A DNA stretch of 64,000 nt from Ceriagrion tenellum (taxonomy: Eukaryota > Arthropoda > Insecta > Odonata > Coenagrionidae). The stretch is from positions 124,827,117 through 124,891,116 of the forward strand of contig OY720639.1 in NCBI GenBank assembly GCA_963169105.1, in the 5' to 3' direction. The position numbers were made by a program, and so were the translations under genes. The notes under the pieces were generated by a model, which made no database searches, had not been told where the DNA came from, and worked only from the letters and a program-made list of their open reading frames with translations. Below are positions 1 through 11,603 of this stretch, piece after piece (positions within the stretch are counted from its first letter, which is position 1; each line of letters starts with the position of its first letter).

Positions 1-3000
1 ATGAAGGTAAAGTTGCAAAACCTCATTAATTCTTGCAAGCAAAGAAAAAGGGATTGCTAATTATCAGAACTCTTTAAATTATGGAGTTCGAATGCGATTT
101 AGTGAAAAAATATGTAACTTTTTGCTTGAAAGGCTTCAAAGGAAATGAACGGGATATTTCTGAAAAAAAAACTTTTAAATATAAATAGCAGAGCTGGATA
201 AAACTGTGGCGTGACGCAGAAAAACTACTGTGGTCCAGTTTTATTTATAAAGCATTCCTCCTTGCGCTATGTTTCAAGCGTACATTTAATATTAAATGAA
301 GCAGAAACCCTAAAAGCCAGAAAAGGAAGTGTTTTCATTAAAATTACTTAAAACGCGAGCATGTTTTTCAAGTTCCAGAAGATAAAAAAAATTACTAAAT
401 TTTTTAGTGCTCTACTACATCTAATAATGTTTTGTTAGCACAAATGAAGTCTCAGTTTTTTAATCGAGGTTATTCTCATTAGCAACCATTAGTAATGCAT
501 GAGAATCTCATCTAAATCGCTTACAATATTTGTGTCTTGGTCAGAATACATTAGAAAAAGTGATCGTACGAAATACCTTGAAATGCCATGGAAAAGTATA
601 TAAAAGTATTTTTAAATTTGTATCAAGCAAGTAACTTTGCTAATAATTTTGAGAAATTTTACAAAATATTTCAAAATTTCCCGAAATCATACACTTGAAA
701 AACATCCTGTAGTCCACCCGATGAGTTGAAATATTTTTTGGGGAAATTACTTACCCAGAAGAAAACGATTTTATTATCTTCAGACTGTAGCTTTGTTGAT
801 TTATGTCCCTGGCATGTCTTCGTTGTCCGTAAGACAATTTATTCTATTATTTCTGTAAAAGACACAAAGGCTGCAAGTGATTAATATAAGGTTGACATGC
901 ATTAATATTGAGTATCTATAGACATTTGTCAAGAAACGGTATGTCACACCATCTATATTTCGATCGAAAGCCGGTTATAAAATATATAGATAAAAAATAT
1001 AGAAATTTATATATGTAATATTTGCCGTAAAGAAGATCTAAAGGAAGTCAGATAAAAAAATTTTCCCTTTTTAAGCGAGGGAAGGCTGGGGGCACTGCCA
1101 TATTTAGAAGAATATTTTCTGTAGTGCGATTTTACATACAGGAAAAGTTTTTTAGCCTTGACCGAGGACCTCACGCTAAATGCACGCTTTTGTTAAATTG
1201 TATGTCCTACTGTTTTCTCTTGTCTTGTTTCTTTAAAACTGTCTAAGGGAAGGAGGATGCTTTAGGCCCTTTCCTGATTAAAGTACTTGCCGCGATACCG
1301 AGGATTCTCGATTGGAGACCCAGCCAATGTGAATGGTTTTACCTCTCTGATATATTGCCATTGTTGTGCTCTTGCGGGTGGCTTAGTAAAAAATTGAGGA
1401 CTTAAATATTTATCATAGTACCATTCATTCTATCATGGGAAATTTATTGGATTTAATCCAAATTTAATCAACTCCTTAATCAATTCGTCAACGATTCAGT
1501 TTGATTCTAAATCATCTCAAGGGCTGGAAAAGCTGGGTAACACAATGTGTACCTCTGAAGGGTTGTAAATATTGCGTCTGATGTTATTGTCTATTATTTC
1601 CAATTTTTTTAGCCGTAGAGATGATTAAAAAATAAACCAGCTTGTTTGCAGCTTGGTGCATTTGTTGACTTACCTTGGACCAATTTGTTGACATTAACTG
1701 CGATGGAATTTATCACTTTCGTCAACAAAATGAATTATTTCTCTTGTCACTTCTAGGCATATGAGGTGAATGGATTCAATGTTTATTCCACTGCCATTGG
1801 TGAAAATTAAAAAAATTAAATTCCAATGGGGCAATTGCATTAGATTCAATTTAGTAAATTATTATCGCCTGCCCAGCAGCTATAGAGGTTAAGCATTACT
1901 GCATTTATTTCATTAGTCAAAATTAAAAACTAGGAGTGGTCTTAAAATTAAGAATTCGGCTAGTACTCAGTGTAAAAACTACGAATAGCAGCGTCTAACC
2001 TCTGTGACATAAGTACTAAGTTATGCGACCGAATTGTCCAATTTGTTAATGGATTAATAATTTCGTTGACGAAAATTTTAGTTTTGCAATTCACATATTT
2101 TTGGAATAGTATTCCATGGTGATCTAATTACAATAAGGTTAAACAACTCCAACAAAACGAGGGATAGCCTTTTCACGCTCATCGATATTCCATTTCCATT
2201 AATTATGAAAATGGCTTATCAAACAAACGGATAGTTTGATTGATTAGTCAATCAAGCGATTATCAACAACCACTTTGCTCGTGGTAAAAACAACAATGGC
2301 TCTTTTCAGGGAAGTGATGCAATTATATTTCAATAAAAAGTCTCTGGGCACGCTATTCTATAGAACTTGCCTCTCACTGCGTTAATGTTTGCCAAAAATA
2401 TGCTTTCATAATTTAATTCAAGTTGTTCAGTCGGTAATGCTAATGCTACTGCATACAAATTGAAATATTTTTTTCAAGTAGCATCGAATGACCGAGTTTT
2501 TCGATTTCTCAGTAAGAAAACATTAGCGTTTGTAAAAGTAGCGTCATCATTAATTATTTTTAAGTACATTCACAGCAGTGTTTAGTATTCTGAAAAGAAT
2601 TATCAGTTTTCACATTCAACGTTTATTTTGTCTATAATAACCCATTGAGAATAACCCATAGCTGAGAAGGTATTCACTCGGGCAATATACTGGATAAGTT
2701 TTAGGGAGATTCTCCATATAGAGAGAAAATAATCCTCCATTTTATCTCCGTACAGGCCCCTATTCCTTTACGTCTTTACTGTTTTCATGTCAGCTAAGGT
2801 CCTATATCTCTCCATTGCATCAATAAATCCTATTCTCCCCCTTAATTTTCCTCCATTAATGCTCGTAATTTTCGCTCGCCGTCCTTTCTAATCGTCGCCA
2901 TTTCTCCAATCTTCTCATTTTCTTATTCCTGCAGCGCATTATCGTCCATTTATGCATTACTTGTCGCCTTATTAACTTCATGACTGAGTAGTAGTAAATG

Positions 3001-3588
3001 GTTGTGCAACATACAGTGGTACACTTCAAATCACCTTGTCACCAACCGTTTCTTTGCATTCGTAAACTATATTATGCGCCAGATAACTTAAGCGCGCCTC
3101 TTAGGAAAACCAAATTCATTCAAAGTAAACTACTTAGAGCCCAGTTATTAATTGAAGATTTCAAGTTTTTTTGTAAATAATATAATGAGACTTCCTAACG
3201 TACAAATACTCCATTTTAGCTGATAAAATTCCCAACTCGCTATTCACTCTGCTGTTCTTAGGATGGAATATTTTCATTCCTTTAAACACCCATTACATGT
3301 CACATCTCATCCTAAAATTTTTTAGGCATTAGTTCTATTGATATTTGCGTTTTTAAGTGTTCTTGGTAAAATATGGTCGAAATTGGATGCCATGCCTTTT
3401 GATATGAATTGATTAGCTCTGTGATTAGTTATTTTTATGATTAAAGATGTATTTATTTGCTATCAATAGCATCGTATCACAATTTAAGGGATAGATCCAC
3501 TACATGGACGCAATATTTCATTGGCTCCTTTTCAATATTGGCTCCTTCTAATAGCTTGAGAAGGCGAAAGTAGTGAAATTATTTCCAA
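1..3588. other. AT-rich intergenic or intronic DNA, no gene seen
   Basis: No recognisable coding sequence, RNA gene or transposon domain was found. The longest open frame is about 60 codons, within chance expectation for AT-rich DNA. The stretch around 2740-2960 is relatively pyrimidine-rich on the + strand. Confidence 0.6.
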
Positions 3589-3603
3589 GAAAAGACGAGT
3601 CTT
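3589..3603. repeat. Target-site duplication, left copy (15 bp)
   Basis: GAAAAGACGAGTCTT occurs here and again at 4754-4768, exactly bracketing the Penelope-like insertion. Bases further out differ between the two flanks, so the repeat has a sharp 15-bp limit. PLEs are known for target duplications of variable length in this range. Confidence 0.85.
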
Positions 3604-4154
3604 TGGGCAGCGATTGTTCCGGGTTTCCATCCGCGTGTATCCATTATTTCGGACAATATTTCGCCAACGTTCCAGTTGGCTTCCTCAGGTCCACTGAAGT
3701 GACGATGCAGGAATTGGTCCTCTTAATATACACGTAGTTTGGCGCCAAATTTGTGGAGGTGTGCTCTCATTGGTTGGACTCTCTGAAGACCCGTTTCCAC
3801 GCGCTGGCGAGGGTGTAGCCGTCTTCGCGGTTGAAATTCGCAGGTGTTTTTGCGATTTCAATTGCTTCCCTGATGACTCTTGGGTAATAGCGGCCTTCTT
3901 TATTCAATAATGAGGCGTTGTCAAAGTCAATGCTGTGGGTCGGTCCACTCCATTGATGTTCAGCCACCGCTGACTGGCTGAATTGCCTGTTTTTTGCGGC
4001 CCTTCGGTGTTCTTGCACTCGGCATTTCAGAGCTCTTGAAGTCTGGCCGATGTAGGAATTGCCGCAACTACATTTTATTTGGTATACTCCTCCATAGATG
4101 TCTTTAGGGTGGTGGTCTTTCGAGTTGACGAGGATACTCGCCATCTTGGTAACG
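3604..4154 (-). repeat. Left arm of 551-bp palindrome
   Basis: This arm is the reverse complement of 4174-4724. All paired coordinates sum to 8328, and four segments of 45-60 bases compared by eye showed no mismatch. Its coding strand is minus, so its 3' end faces left. Confidence 0.9.
3651..3692 (-). ncRNA. Hammerhead-ribozyme-like motif, left copy
   Basis: Mirror image of the motif at 4636-4677, read on the minus strand, with the same core and stems. Transcription from the centre of the palindrome outward to the left would be needed to produce it. Confidence 0.5.
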
Positions 4155-4169
4155 CATTTAAATCTGGTC
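3767..4169 (-). pseudogene. Penelope-like GIY-YIG endonuclease, C-terminal fragment (left copy)
   Basis: This is the minus-strand copy of the endonuclease fragment described at 4174-4561; the encoded protein is identical from the arm boundary to the stop. The open frame starts at 4249, but its first 25 or so codons are antisense of the other arm and are not real PLE sequence. Reading into the spacer, this copy gives TRFKC just before VTKM. That resembles the basic stretch normally upstream of the PLE endonuclease, so the spacer probably belongs to this copy. Truncated, with no reverse transcriptase, so it cannot act alone. Confidence 0.8.
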
Positions 4170-4173
4170 ATGA

Positions 4174-4561
4174 CGTTACCAAGATGGCGAGTATCCTCGT
4201 CAACTCGAAAGACCACCACCCTAAAGACATCTATGGAGGAGTATACCAAATAAAATGTAGTTGCGGCAATTCCTACATCGGCCAGACTTCAAGAGCTCTG
4301 AAATGCCGAGTGCAAGAACACCGAAGGGCCGCAAAAAACAGGCAATTCAGCCAGTCAGCGGTGGCTGAACATCAATGGAGTGGACCGACCCACAGCATTG
4401 ACTTTGACAACGCCTCATTATTGAATAAAGAAGGCCGCTATTACCCAAGAGTCATCAGGGAAGCAATTGAAATCGCAAAAACACCTGCGAATTTCAACCG
4501 CGAAGACGGCTACACCCTCGCCAGCGCGTGGAAACGGGTCTTCAGAGAGTCCAACCAATGA
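4174..4561 (+). pseudogene. Penelope-like GIY-YIG endonuclease, C-terminal fragment (right copy)
   Basis: PLE proteins combine a reverse transcriptase with a C-terminal GIY-YIG nuclease that nicks target DNA to prime copying. In the 160-codon frame starting at 4079, the genuine part begins near residue 33. GVYQIKC (54-60) matches the GIY block. C60 and C62 form the CxC pair typical of PLE nucleases, and YIGQT (66-70) is the YIG block. R77 and EH (80-81) follow, then AEH (96-98) and TH (104-105). KEGRYYPRVIREAIEI (117-132) is the region carrying the family's metal-binding glutamate, and NFNREDGY follows it. The stop at 4559-4561 gives a normal PLE C-terminus. No frameshift or stop breaks the fragment. 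The first 30 or so residues of the frame are antisense of the opposite arm plus spacer and should be ignored. Confidence 0.85.
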
Positions 4562-4635
4562 GAGCACACCTCCACAAATTTGGCGCCAAACTACGTGTAT
4601 ATTAAGAGGACCAATTCCTGCATCGTCACTTCAGT

Positions 4636-4677
4636 GGACCTGAGGAAGCCAACTGGAACGTTGGCGAAATATTGTCC
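4636..4677 (+). ncRNA. Hammerhead-ribozyme-like motif in the PLE 3' region
   Basis: The core CTGAGGA (4640-4646) fits CUGANGA. It is followed by one unpaired A, a 6-bp stem II (GCCAAC 4648-4653 with GTTGGC 4660-4665, loop TGGAAC) and then GAAA (4666-4669). ATAT (4669-4672) is self-complementary, as expected for a stem III formed between two copies, and U4673 could be the cleavage-site nucleotide. GTCC (4674-4677) pairs with GGAC (4636-4639) as stem I. Hammerhead motifs in PLE terminal repeats are known. The extra A after the core departs from the canonical ribozyme, so activity is uncertain. Confidence 0.6.
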
Positions 4678-4753
4678 GAAATAATGGATACACGCGGATG
4701 GAAACCCGGAACAATCGCTGCCCACAGTCAGAATCTCCGCGGAAGCCTACTGG

Positions 4754-4768
4754 GAAAAGACGAGTCTT
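4754..4768. repeat. Target-site duplication, right copy (15 bp)
   Basis: Identical to 3589-3603. Together they define the insertion boundaries of the PLE palindrome. Confidence 0.85.
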
Positions 4769-7700
4769 ATTTCATTCTAAGAATCAAGTGATACAAGTAG
4801 AGTTCCTATTTCTTCGAGTGAATTCAAATGTTGTTATATAAACTATTAGATTTAGAATGGCCATTGCCTAAAGAATAGTGGTATTCATAAGTAGGATATG
4901 ACGGGCCATTCGGGTATGAAAAAATCACTCAATTAAAGTTATCTTAAAGCCAATGAATGGTTTATTTAATTTTAACAATGAATGTTAATGACCAACTGTA
5001 TCATATTTCAAATTTGATGGAATATTGCAATTTTGGTTTTAATTCGTTTGTTTCAAAGTAGACACCACTTCATATACATAATATAGAATCAATGGTCATA
5101 ATAGATGATCGTTTGATAAAACAAGTTCGACCGCCCTGCGCCTATTGGGACGTAAGCCAAAGTTGCTGCTCTCCATTCTTTGAGAATATTGAACTGGAAA
5201 GTAATGAGTTTACTAACCGGTTTACTTGAACCAACAGACTTCTTGGGAAATGAAATTGCTCGTATAGTGATTGTCCAAAACACCATTTTCACTCGGTGCG
5301 ATTCCATATTACCTTTTACCGCATTCCATATTACCCCTCAGTTCCTAGGTCAGATCACTGCCGCTCCCCCTCTAGCCTCTCAGAATCTCTTGGGAAACCC
5401 CCGCATCTCTTTCCCGCTGCTGCCCCTGAACGCGGTTAGCCCTTATCTTTGCTGCCTTAACGATGCGGTCAACCGCCCCTTCCAAAAACGTTCCCTCTTC
5501 TCTGCCGAGGCATCGAATGCCTTCCGGCCTCGAAATATATTTGTCGAATGGGGCCATTCGCGGTGCCACCACATCCGCTGGGCCAGATCCCCTCTCATTA
5601 TCCCACGCTGAGATGGCAATTAAGGGACAGGCCCGTAATCTTTCTTCCGGTCTTCCGCGCCTTCACCTTTTCCCTTCCACCCCAACTCCCCCTTCTGCAG
5701 GCCCTTCCTCTTGTCCTCTATCCGGCGCCCAGCGAGTCGCGTGCCCTGGTCCTCCTCTTGTGGACATTCCACGCGTCCGTGAGGAAGAAAAAATTGCTCT
5801 CAACTGTGTCCTAGTCGTCGCATGGGGGCGCCTATAAGTAAAAGTGCTAGATGCACTTTTATGCTCAAATTTATGCGATCGGAATGGTGATCCAACATTC
5901 AGTGTAGTGCTACCTTAACCTTGTTAACTTTGCAAAAGGGGTTTTATAAACTGCGAATGATGTATTTATACTGGTTTAAAAATGTAAGATAATTTTATTT
6001 GGCATAAATCAATAATCAAATAAGAAAATACAATAACATATTATAAGATTCATTGCAAGGAAACATAGGAGAGACTGAGTCAGTAAGTGTGATACCTCTG
6101 CATTTCCACGCCTCCTGTACTACAAAAATCATTCCTAGAGCAACACTAACTGTTAGATGAGCTCAGGGTCTTGGCAAAATAATCTGGTTACACCCTTCAT
6201 ATAGCTCAAGGCAGTCCTTTATTACATCTCTAAGATATTTTCAATTTAAGACAACTATATAAAATCTTCCTCACAAGATGAGAGCTAGTGTAAAATTGGA
6301 TGCATTGACTGCAATCGTGTGCTGACGAATGCTTCGTAGAACTGAGGATGAATCAAAGAATCGTAAATTTTATAAAATGAAAATTGGTCTTTCTTCTTTA
6401 CTTTAATGTCATGTTGATGTTTAGTATTGAAAATAGCTGTCGTGTCGAGGGTTATGTCGTTACAATGGTATTGTATTCACCATTCTAACGAAAAACCAAT
6501 CGCCTTTTGTCATTGCCAAGTTCAGTGTGTTGAAGCAAAATACGCCTTAATATTCTATAAATTCCGTATTTAAAAAAAATAGAATCTAATTACAAGATAT
6601 ACTCCATCTGTTACGCGTTACGCCATAGTGATAATAGGTCGAGATAATGTAATTGAGTGGGAAGAGACATGAAGAAAACATGTTCAGAGTTAACATTACA
6701 TGCATGCTTTAATTAGTCGATTTATGTAAATTTTCATTTAATGTTATCGATGTGTATCCTAAAAGACGTTGGTTTCTCAGAATTGAAATTATGATGTAAC
6801 TTCACTTATATTATCGTTGAAAATTATTCTGATCATTTAACACCGAAAAAATCGTTACTTTGGTTTGCCATAACAAGAGTATCCTTGAATATGCAGCATT
6901 AAGATCAAAAGTCAAAAGATATCCGATATAAGGCCTCGATGGGAACGACATCACTGATTGAAAGGAAGTGTGCTAATTTAGTTCCTCAAAGAAAATTTTT
7001 CAAATTTATTCCTTACGCAGGCAGAATATGGAAACATAAAAGAAACCTCCTTTATGGCGGAGACTACATCAGTTAACTTCATTTCAAAAGAAAGAAAATA
7101 TTTTTTTCTAGGTGAAAAAAATAACATTAAGTCAAAGGACGATCGTCAAAGTGAACTGATTAAAATTTAATTGGTTGGTTTTAACGGCACAATTAGCTTA
7201 AATTTTGCATTTAGCTATTGGCTGAATGAATCTTTGGATATTGTTGTTTGCATAATCATCTCAGCTGTACCTACCACAAATTGAGTGGCAATACAATAAT
7301 AATAGTATTTTTACTCCATAATGAGACAAATAATCAGGGAGAAGAGGCAGACTGAAATATTATCCCATGCTCGAAAGATACCATGTGGCCAACCGTTACT
7401 TGAACTTTCTGTTAGAACTATCCTTGGAATGTACATACTTTATAATGAAGGCAATTATAATTTGAGATGAATCATTCAGTTTGATTATCCGAGTATAAAG
7501 TGAAAGCAAATTAAGTCTTGGGCCTAAGCACTAAACCTTTAATGCGTACGTATTCATTTTCTTTCGGCTAGTTAAAAGGAGGTTTACATCTTTATAACTT
7601 TTTTATGTTTTCTCTACTGTTTCTGGAGAATTTTCTCTACATTTGGATACAGCCCTACATTATTCATCGTGATAAAATGAAAACTGTGATTGGAATATCT

Positions 7701-8316
7701 ACCAACTCGTCGGGTCAATATTAACATAGTCATTAATCCGTCTATTGCCTTGCCTTGTCTGACTAACGGGGTTATTTTTGTTGGGATATTGACATTACCT
7801 TGGAAATTTATTCATCCATACTTCGACAGTTCTCCAGCCTAAGACTCTTTCGCCGTCTTCGCATCCCTCACATGAGCATAACACTTTGGCTCCACCAACA
7901 GACAAATCACAGCTTTTGCCTTCCGATCCTTTTTCGCGTTAACAGACACATCATCATCCTCTCCTGGTTCAATACACTCCCATAAATCCTAGTGTTACAA
8001 GTAATTGCTCACTTGAAATTTCCAGTCCTGATAGTCACTCATTCCAGTCAGCTTTCTGATGATTCTGGAGATTAAATTACCTCCGCCAGGTTATAACACA
8101 CCTTCGTCGGTCATTTCGCACGTCTTGCAGAAAAAGATATCGCGAAATTCCTGGAATCTGACATTTATTACGGGAACTCGTACTTATGACCATGCGGTAG
8201 TTCGGCCTTTCTCAAATAAGTGTTACGCAGATATAGTTTCGAAATATTACGTGATTTCAAATCCACACACTTACAACGCATAACTAAACAATAACTCGTA
8301 ACCTGGGCCAATGACC
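4769..8316. other. AT-rich non-coding DNA with a CpG-containing patch
   Basis: No gene recognised. Between about 5340 and 5830 the sequence becomes C-rich and CpG-containing on the + strand. Overlapping open frames of up to 143 codons there, in several frames and on both strands, reflect composition and match no family I know. The rest is ordinary AT-rich DNA. Confidence 0.5.
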
Positions 8317-8453
8317 TGTTAGAATATTTGTCCTTAATGCAGAGAAAATAAAAAGGCACATGTGGTTTCTGTATCCGGTTGATCCTTTAACTAAACGATA
8401 GAAACCACATGTACCTTTTTATTTTCTCTACATTAAGGATAAATATCCCAACA
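8317..8453. repeat. Long hairpin: 56-bp inverted repeat with 25-base loop
   Basis: The arms at 8317-8372 and 8398-8453 are complementary at about 50 of 56 positions, with no gaps. The best core is the TTTTATTTTCTCT / AGAGAAAATAAAA stretch plus ACCACATG / CATGTGGT. No transposase or clear target duplication was found. It could be a foldback miniature element or a hairpin RNA precursor. A microRNA gene is possible, but the arms are longer than usual for a pre-miRNA. Confidence 0.7.
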
Positions 8454-11409
8454 ATTTTCAACAAATAAATTCCTAGTTTTGTGTCTTCATATAAAATTAA
8501 TACATCAAGAAATCAGCATAAATTTCCAGAATTGGATTAAAAAAGTTTCGTATTTTTTTAAGGAAATACAGATCAAAATTACGTTTTATAAGCTACATTG
8601 ATGTTATAATAATCATACGATATCTTAGCTATCGTAAAAACTTACATTGTCTCCATTAGGAGGGTGTTCAGATTTTTGGAAGCTGTTTTTGCGAAACGGT
8701 GCCCTGGATTTTCAAGCTCTTTTTAATACCTGTTTGAGGGAGAGAGTAACAAGTTTTCAAGATTTTTTTCTACCTCTTGCTTCAATTATACGTGTATTTT
8801 TTAACTTGCATGGAAATTAGCAAATTATTGTTTTCATCGAATAATATCTCAAATTTTCTTTAGTTAGTAAACTCTATAATAGTAATTACACATCAGTAAA
8901 CTTTTCGAATTTTATGCGCAAGTTTCCACTCGCGTAAATTAGAAAAAGGGAGACACATAAAAAAGGGTTAAAAAATAGATTTACGCCTTTATGCTATTCA
9001 GATTCAAATATAATCAGAAATCTTGTTTTTACTCACCATTCAAAGTTGAGCCTTTAGTCTGAAGCCATTTAATGAATTAAATGTAAAATACTTGCAGAAA
9101 CTAAGTGTGCTGGAGTGATTTATTCAAAAGTATTTAGTTTTTTACACCAGTTTTGAACACTTAACAGCCGGGAACTATTTCAAAGCCTTTTGTTTAATTG
9201 TGTTCTCATAGGTGGCTGGAAAGTAATTAAATTCTTTGATCACCCCTAATACCTTGCCTCTGAGCATTAATATGTTGGAATATCCTTCCCAATGTCTATA
9301 AAGCAATTTACTGGCACTATATTCATCCGTGAGTATCATTTTAATCGTACATATCCCATTTTGTAATTAAAATACTGAAATGTTCTTCAACAATTTGGGA
9401 ACAAAAATTCGAAATAATTCATTAGACAAACATAACTTTTTCCTTATAATTAGATTTCATGAAAATTTAGAGATAAGCAACTGCTTACGGGATTGTAATT
9501 TATCGAATGGAGGCGAATGCATGTTTTCATTTTTCAATTGAATTAATAAATATTTTAATTTGTGTTTCGGATTAAACCAGCAATTCATGTCAAATTATGT
9601 TTTTTCGTAATTGATTTAGCTCGTGGCAATTAGATAATGACATCTGGAGTTTATACATCTGCTCTAAAGATAACTTTGCTGGGTATATTACTGATCGTCA
9701 GTGAAATATCTCCTCAGGATAGTACGTTCAATGAAAGTAATCGCGTATTTTTCAATTGTGCTGTAGAACCAGTTGGTAAGTTGGTAAAACACTAGGAAAA
9801 GACATTTTAATGAATGAATAAATATTTCATCTTAATGACTATGGGCTGTCCTGCTTCCTTAAAAAATCTAAGGGATACATAGTTTCGTTGCAATGTAAAG
9901 TTAAGCAGTTATGCCGTCTTTATCGAATCGCTGTTCAGAAACTGACTTAAGTTAGTGGGACATGCGTAAGGGGGAATTGGTTGGCCGGCTTTTACAGCTT
10001 ATGAATAACTTCTCCTCGGATTTGCTCACCATTATTTATTTATTTTTAAAAACGCAATGGTTAAACAGAGGTTAAAAATTCTGATCAGCTGCTAGGACCA
10101 TTGACGCTCAGTGTAATATTTGACCAGGAAAACCCTTTAAAAGTTTCTGTTGGTTGCCTAACCACTAGAATAACAAGGGGTGTATGCATCAGGTACTTCG
10201 GTAACCGTAATGAACTATGAGAAGGACCGCACAAGTTCCATTGAAATTCTAACACTGAATTTCCGCCTGAAGACGCATATATGTGCATGACAACAGGAAT
10301 GGAAAAATATAATCATATATGAACCGGTAGTTTTTTATTCATATATCAATTCCTGCTTTTAGGCTACATAATCATCACCGAGTGACAATTTCGGTCGCCT
10401 TGAGCTGCAATAAAGTTACGCATTATCGTGCACTAATGCTTTACTTATTGTTGTTGAACTCTGTACTTAGTATTGATTTGATTTCCAAAATATGCTCATA
10501 ACTTTTCCAATCGTTTTTTGTTCTGCAAGTTTGGTATAGGTATTATCTGATATAATGTGAGTCTATGTAAAATTCTTCAAAGGGATGTTTGCTTAAAATA
10601 TACCTCATGCGGTTTCCATCGGTAATTGTGAGTCATGTTGATCACCAAATTAAAGCCTATTTTTTGCGAATTCTCTTGTTCTCGTTTGGCTTTAATGCTG
10701 TTTGCTGCCAAGTTCACCACGGCTTTATCGATTTCACGACGAGTATTATAGTTTCATTAGATTGAGACTTTTTCTAAATTATTTCAGAAGTTTCTTACTT
10801 CTTCTACTGCTCATAAATGAAATGCTGTTTTATATTTTCTTCGTTGAAGTTCGTGGGGCAAACATGCTCCCTTCCTGAGAAACTTGATATTGTTGTTCCC
10901 GCCAGCAAACTTCTGCGTCGCTTCGCGCCACCTTATTGTCCCAGACATTTTAAACCAACTTTCTCTTTGTCCCTCTTTTTGGCTGTCTCCATGGAATATC
11001 TCTACCCTTTTCTCAGTTTCTTCCCGGCTCTGTGATTCCTTTCTCGGCTTAGATATCTTCATCCCCTTTCTTCTTCATCTTTCCCATCTGATTATTATTC
11101 TACTCTTACGTCCAGCAAGTTGGGTTATTTAATTGGATGAGTTTCTCACGGTTTATTCGGATATTCTTTAGTTTCATGTAGTGCCCACCGATGAAAAATT
11201 TATTGTGACAGTTTTCAGCAAGTATACACGCGTTTCTTTCTTCGTCAGTATAGAGGCCTCATATCTTGAGGTAATGAATTGAAATATGGAACATCTGCTG
11301 GAAACCAGGGAAAAAATTCATCACTTACATACATTTATAAAAACCACGCCGTTCCCTTCCGGGGTAGGCACAGTCACAAAGTTTAACTCATAAATTCATA
11401 TTTGTACAC
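8454..11409. other. AT-rich non-coding DNA, no gene seen
   Basis: No recognisable domain. Open frames around 10811-11132 run on both strands in a mixed-composition stretch and match nothing I know. Confidence 0.5.
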
Positions 11410-11603
11410 CTAACTCTGCTTCAATAGTTTCCTCCATAGTGATCTATCCTTGCAAACCTCTATTGCGTCATTTACCGCCATACACTGCTTCATACACGCC
11501 CTCCTGTTTTTAAGACTCCTAATATTCCTCTTCCTAAGAATTTCTTCAGCCACATTCAACCACAACTTTCTCGACCTGCCTCTATCTCTCGCACCATCAT
11601 TTC
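11410..11603 (-). pseudogene. LINE reverse transcriptase C-terminal tail, remnant
   Basis: Read on the minus strand, this gives a short frame ending in TAG at 11410-11412. It contains RGRSRKLWLNVAEEILRKR, then a basic stretch, then CKDRSLWRKLLKQS. That is the familiar extreme C-terminal pattern of many non-LTR retrotransposon polyproteins (GRPRxxW...VEEDL followed by DRxxWRxLV). A stop codon interrupts the frame just upstream, at about 11601-11603. Downstream on the minus strand, to about 11335, lies a plausible 3' untranslated part ending in a short ATGTATGTA-like run. The clade cannot be fixed from so short a piece. Confidence 0.55.

Larger units (their letters stand above)
4174..4724 (+). 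repeat. Right arm of 551-bp palindrome
   Basis: Reverse complement of 3604-4154 with only 19 bp between the arms. It contains the endonuclease fragment, a short 3' untranslated part and the hammerhead-like motif. A transcript across both arms would fold into a very long duplex. Confidence 0.9.
3604..4753. mobile_element. Penelope-like retroelement inserted as an inverted duplication
   Basis: This 1150-bp insertion is bounded by identical 15-bp direct repeats. It consists of two oppositely oriented copies of the same PLE 3' portion, joined at their truncated 5' ends around a 19-bp spacer (4155-4173). Each copy holds the C-terminal GIY-YIG endonuclease and a 3' untranslated part with a hammerhead-like motif. 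The right copy runs 29 bp further (4725-4753), so the left end lacks the outermost bases. No reverse transcriptase domain is present. The single pair of flanking repeats implies that the whole palindrome arrived in one integration, not as two nested insertions. The arms look identical wherever I compared them, which suggests a young event. Confidence 0.85.
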
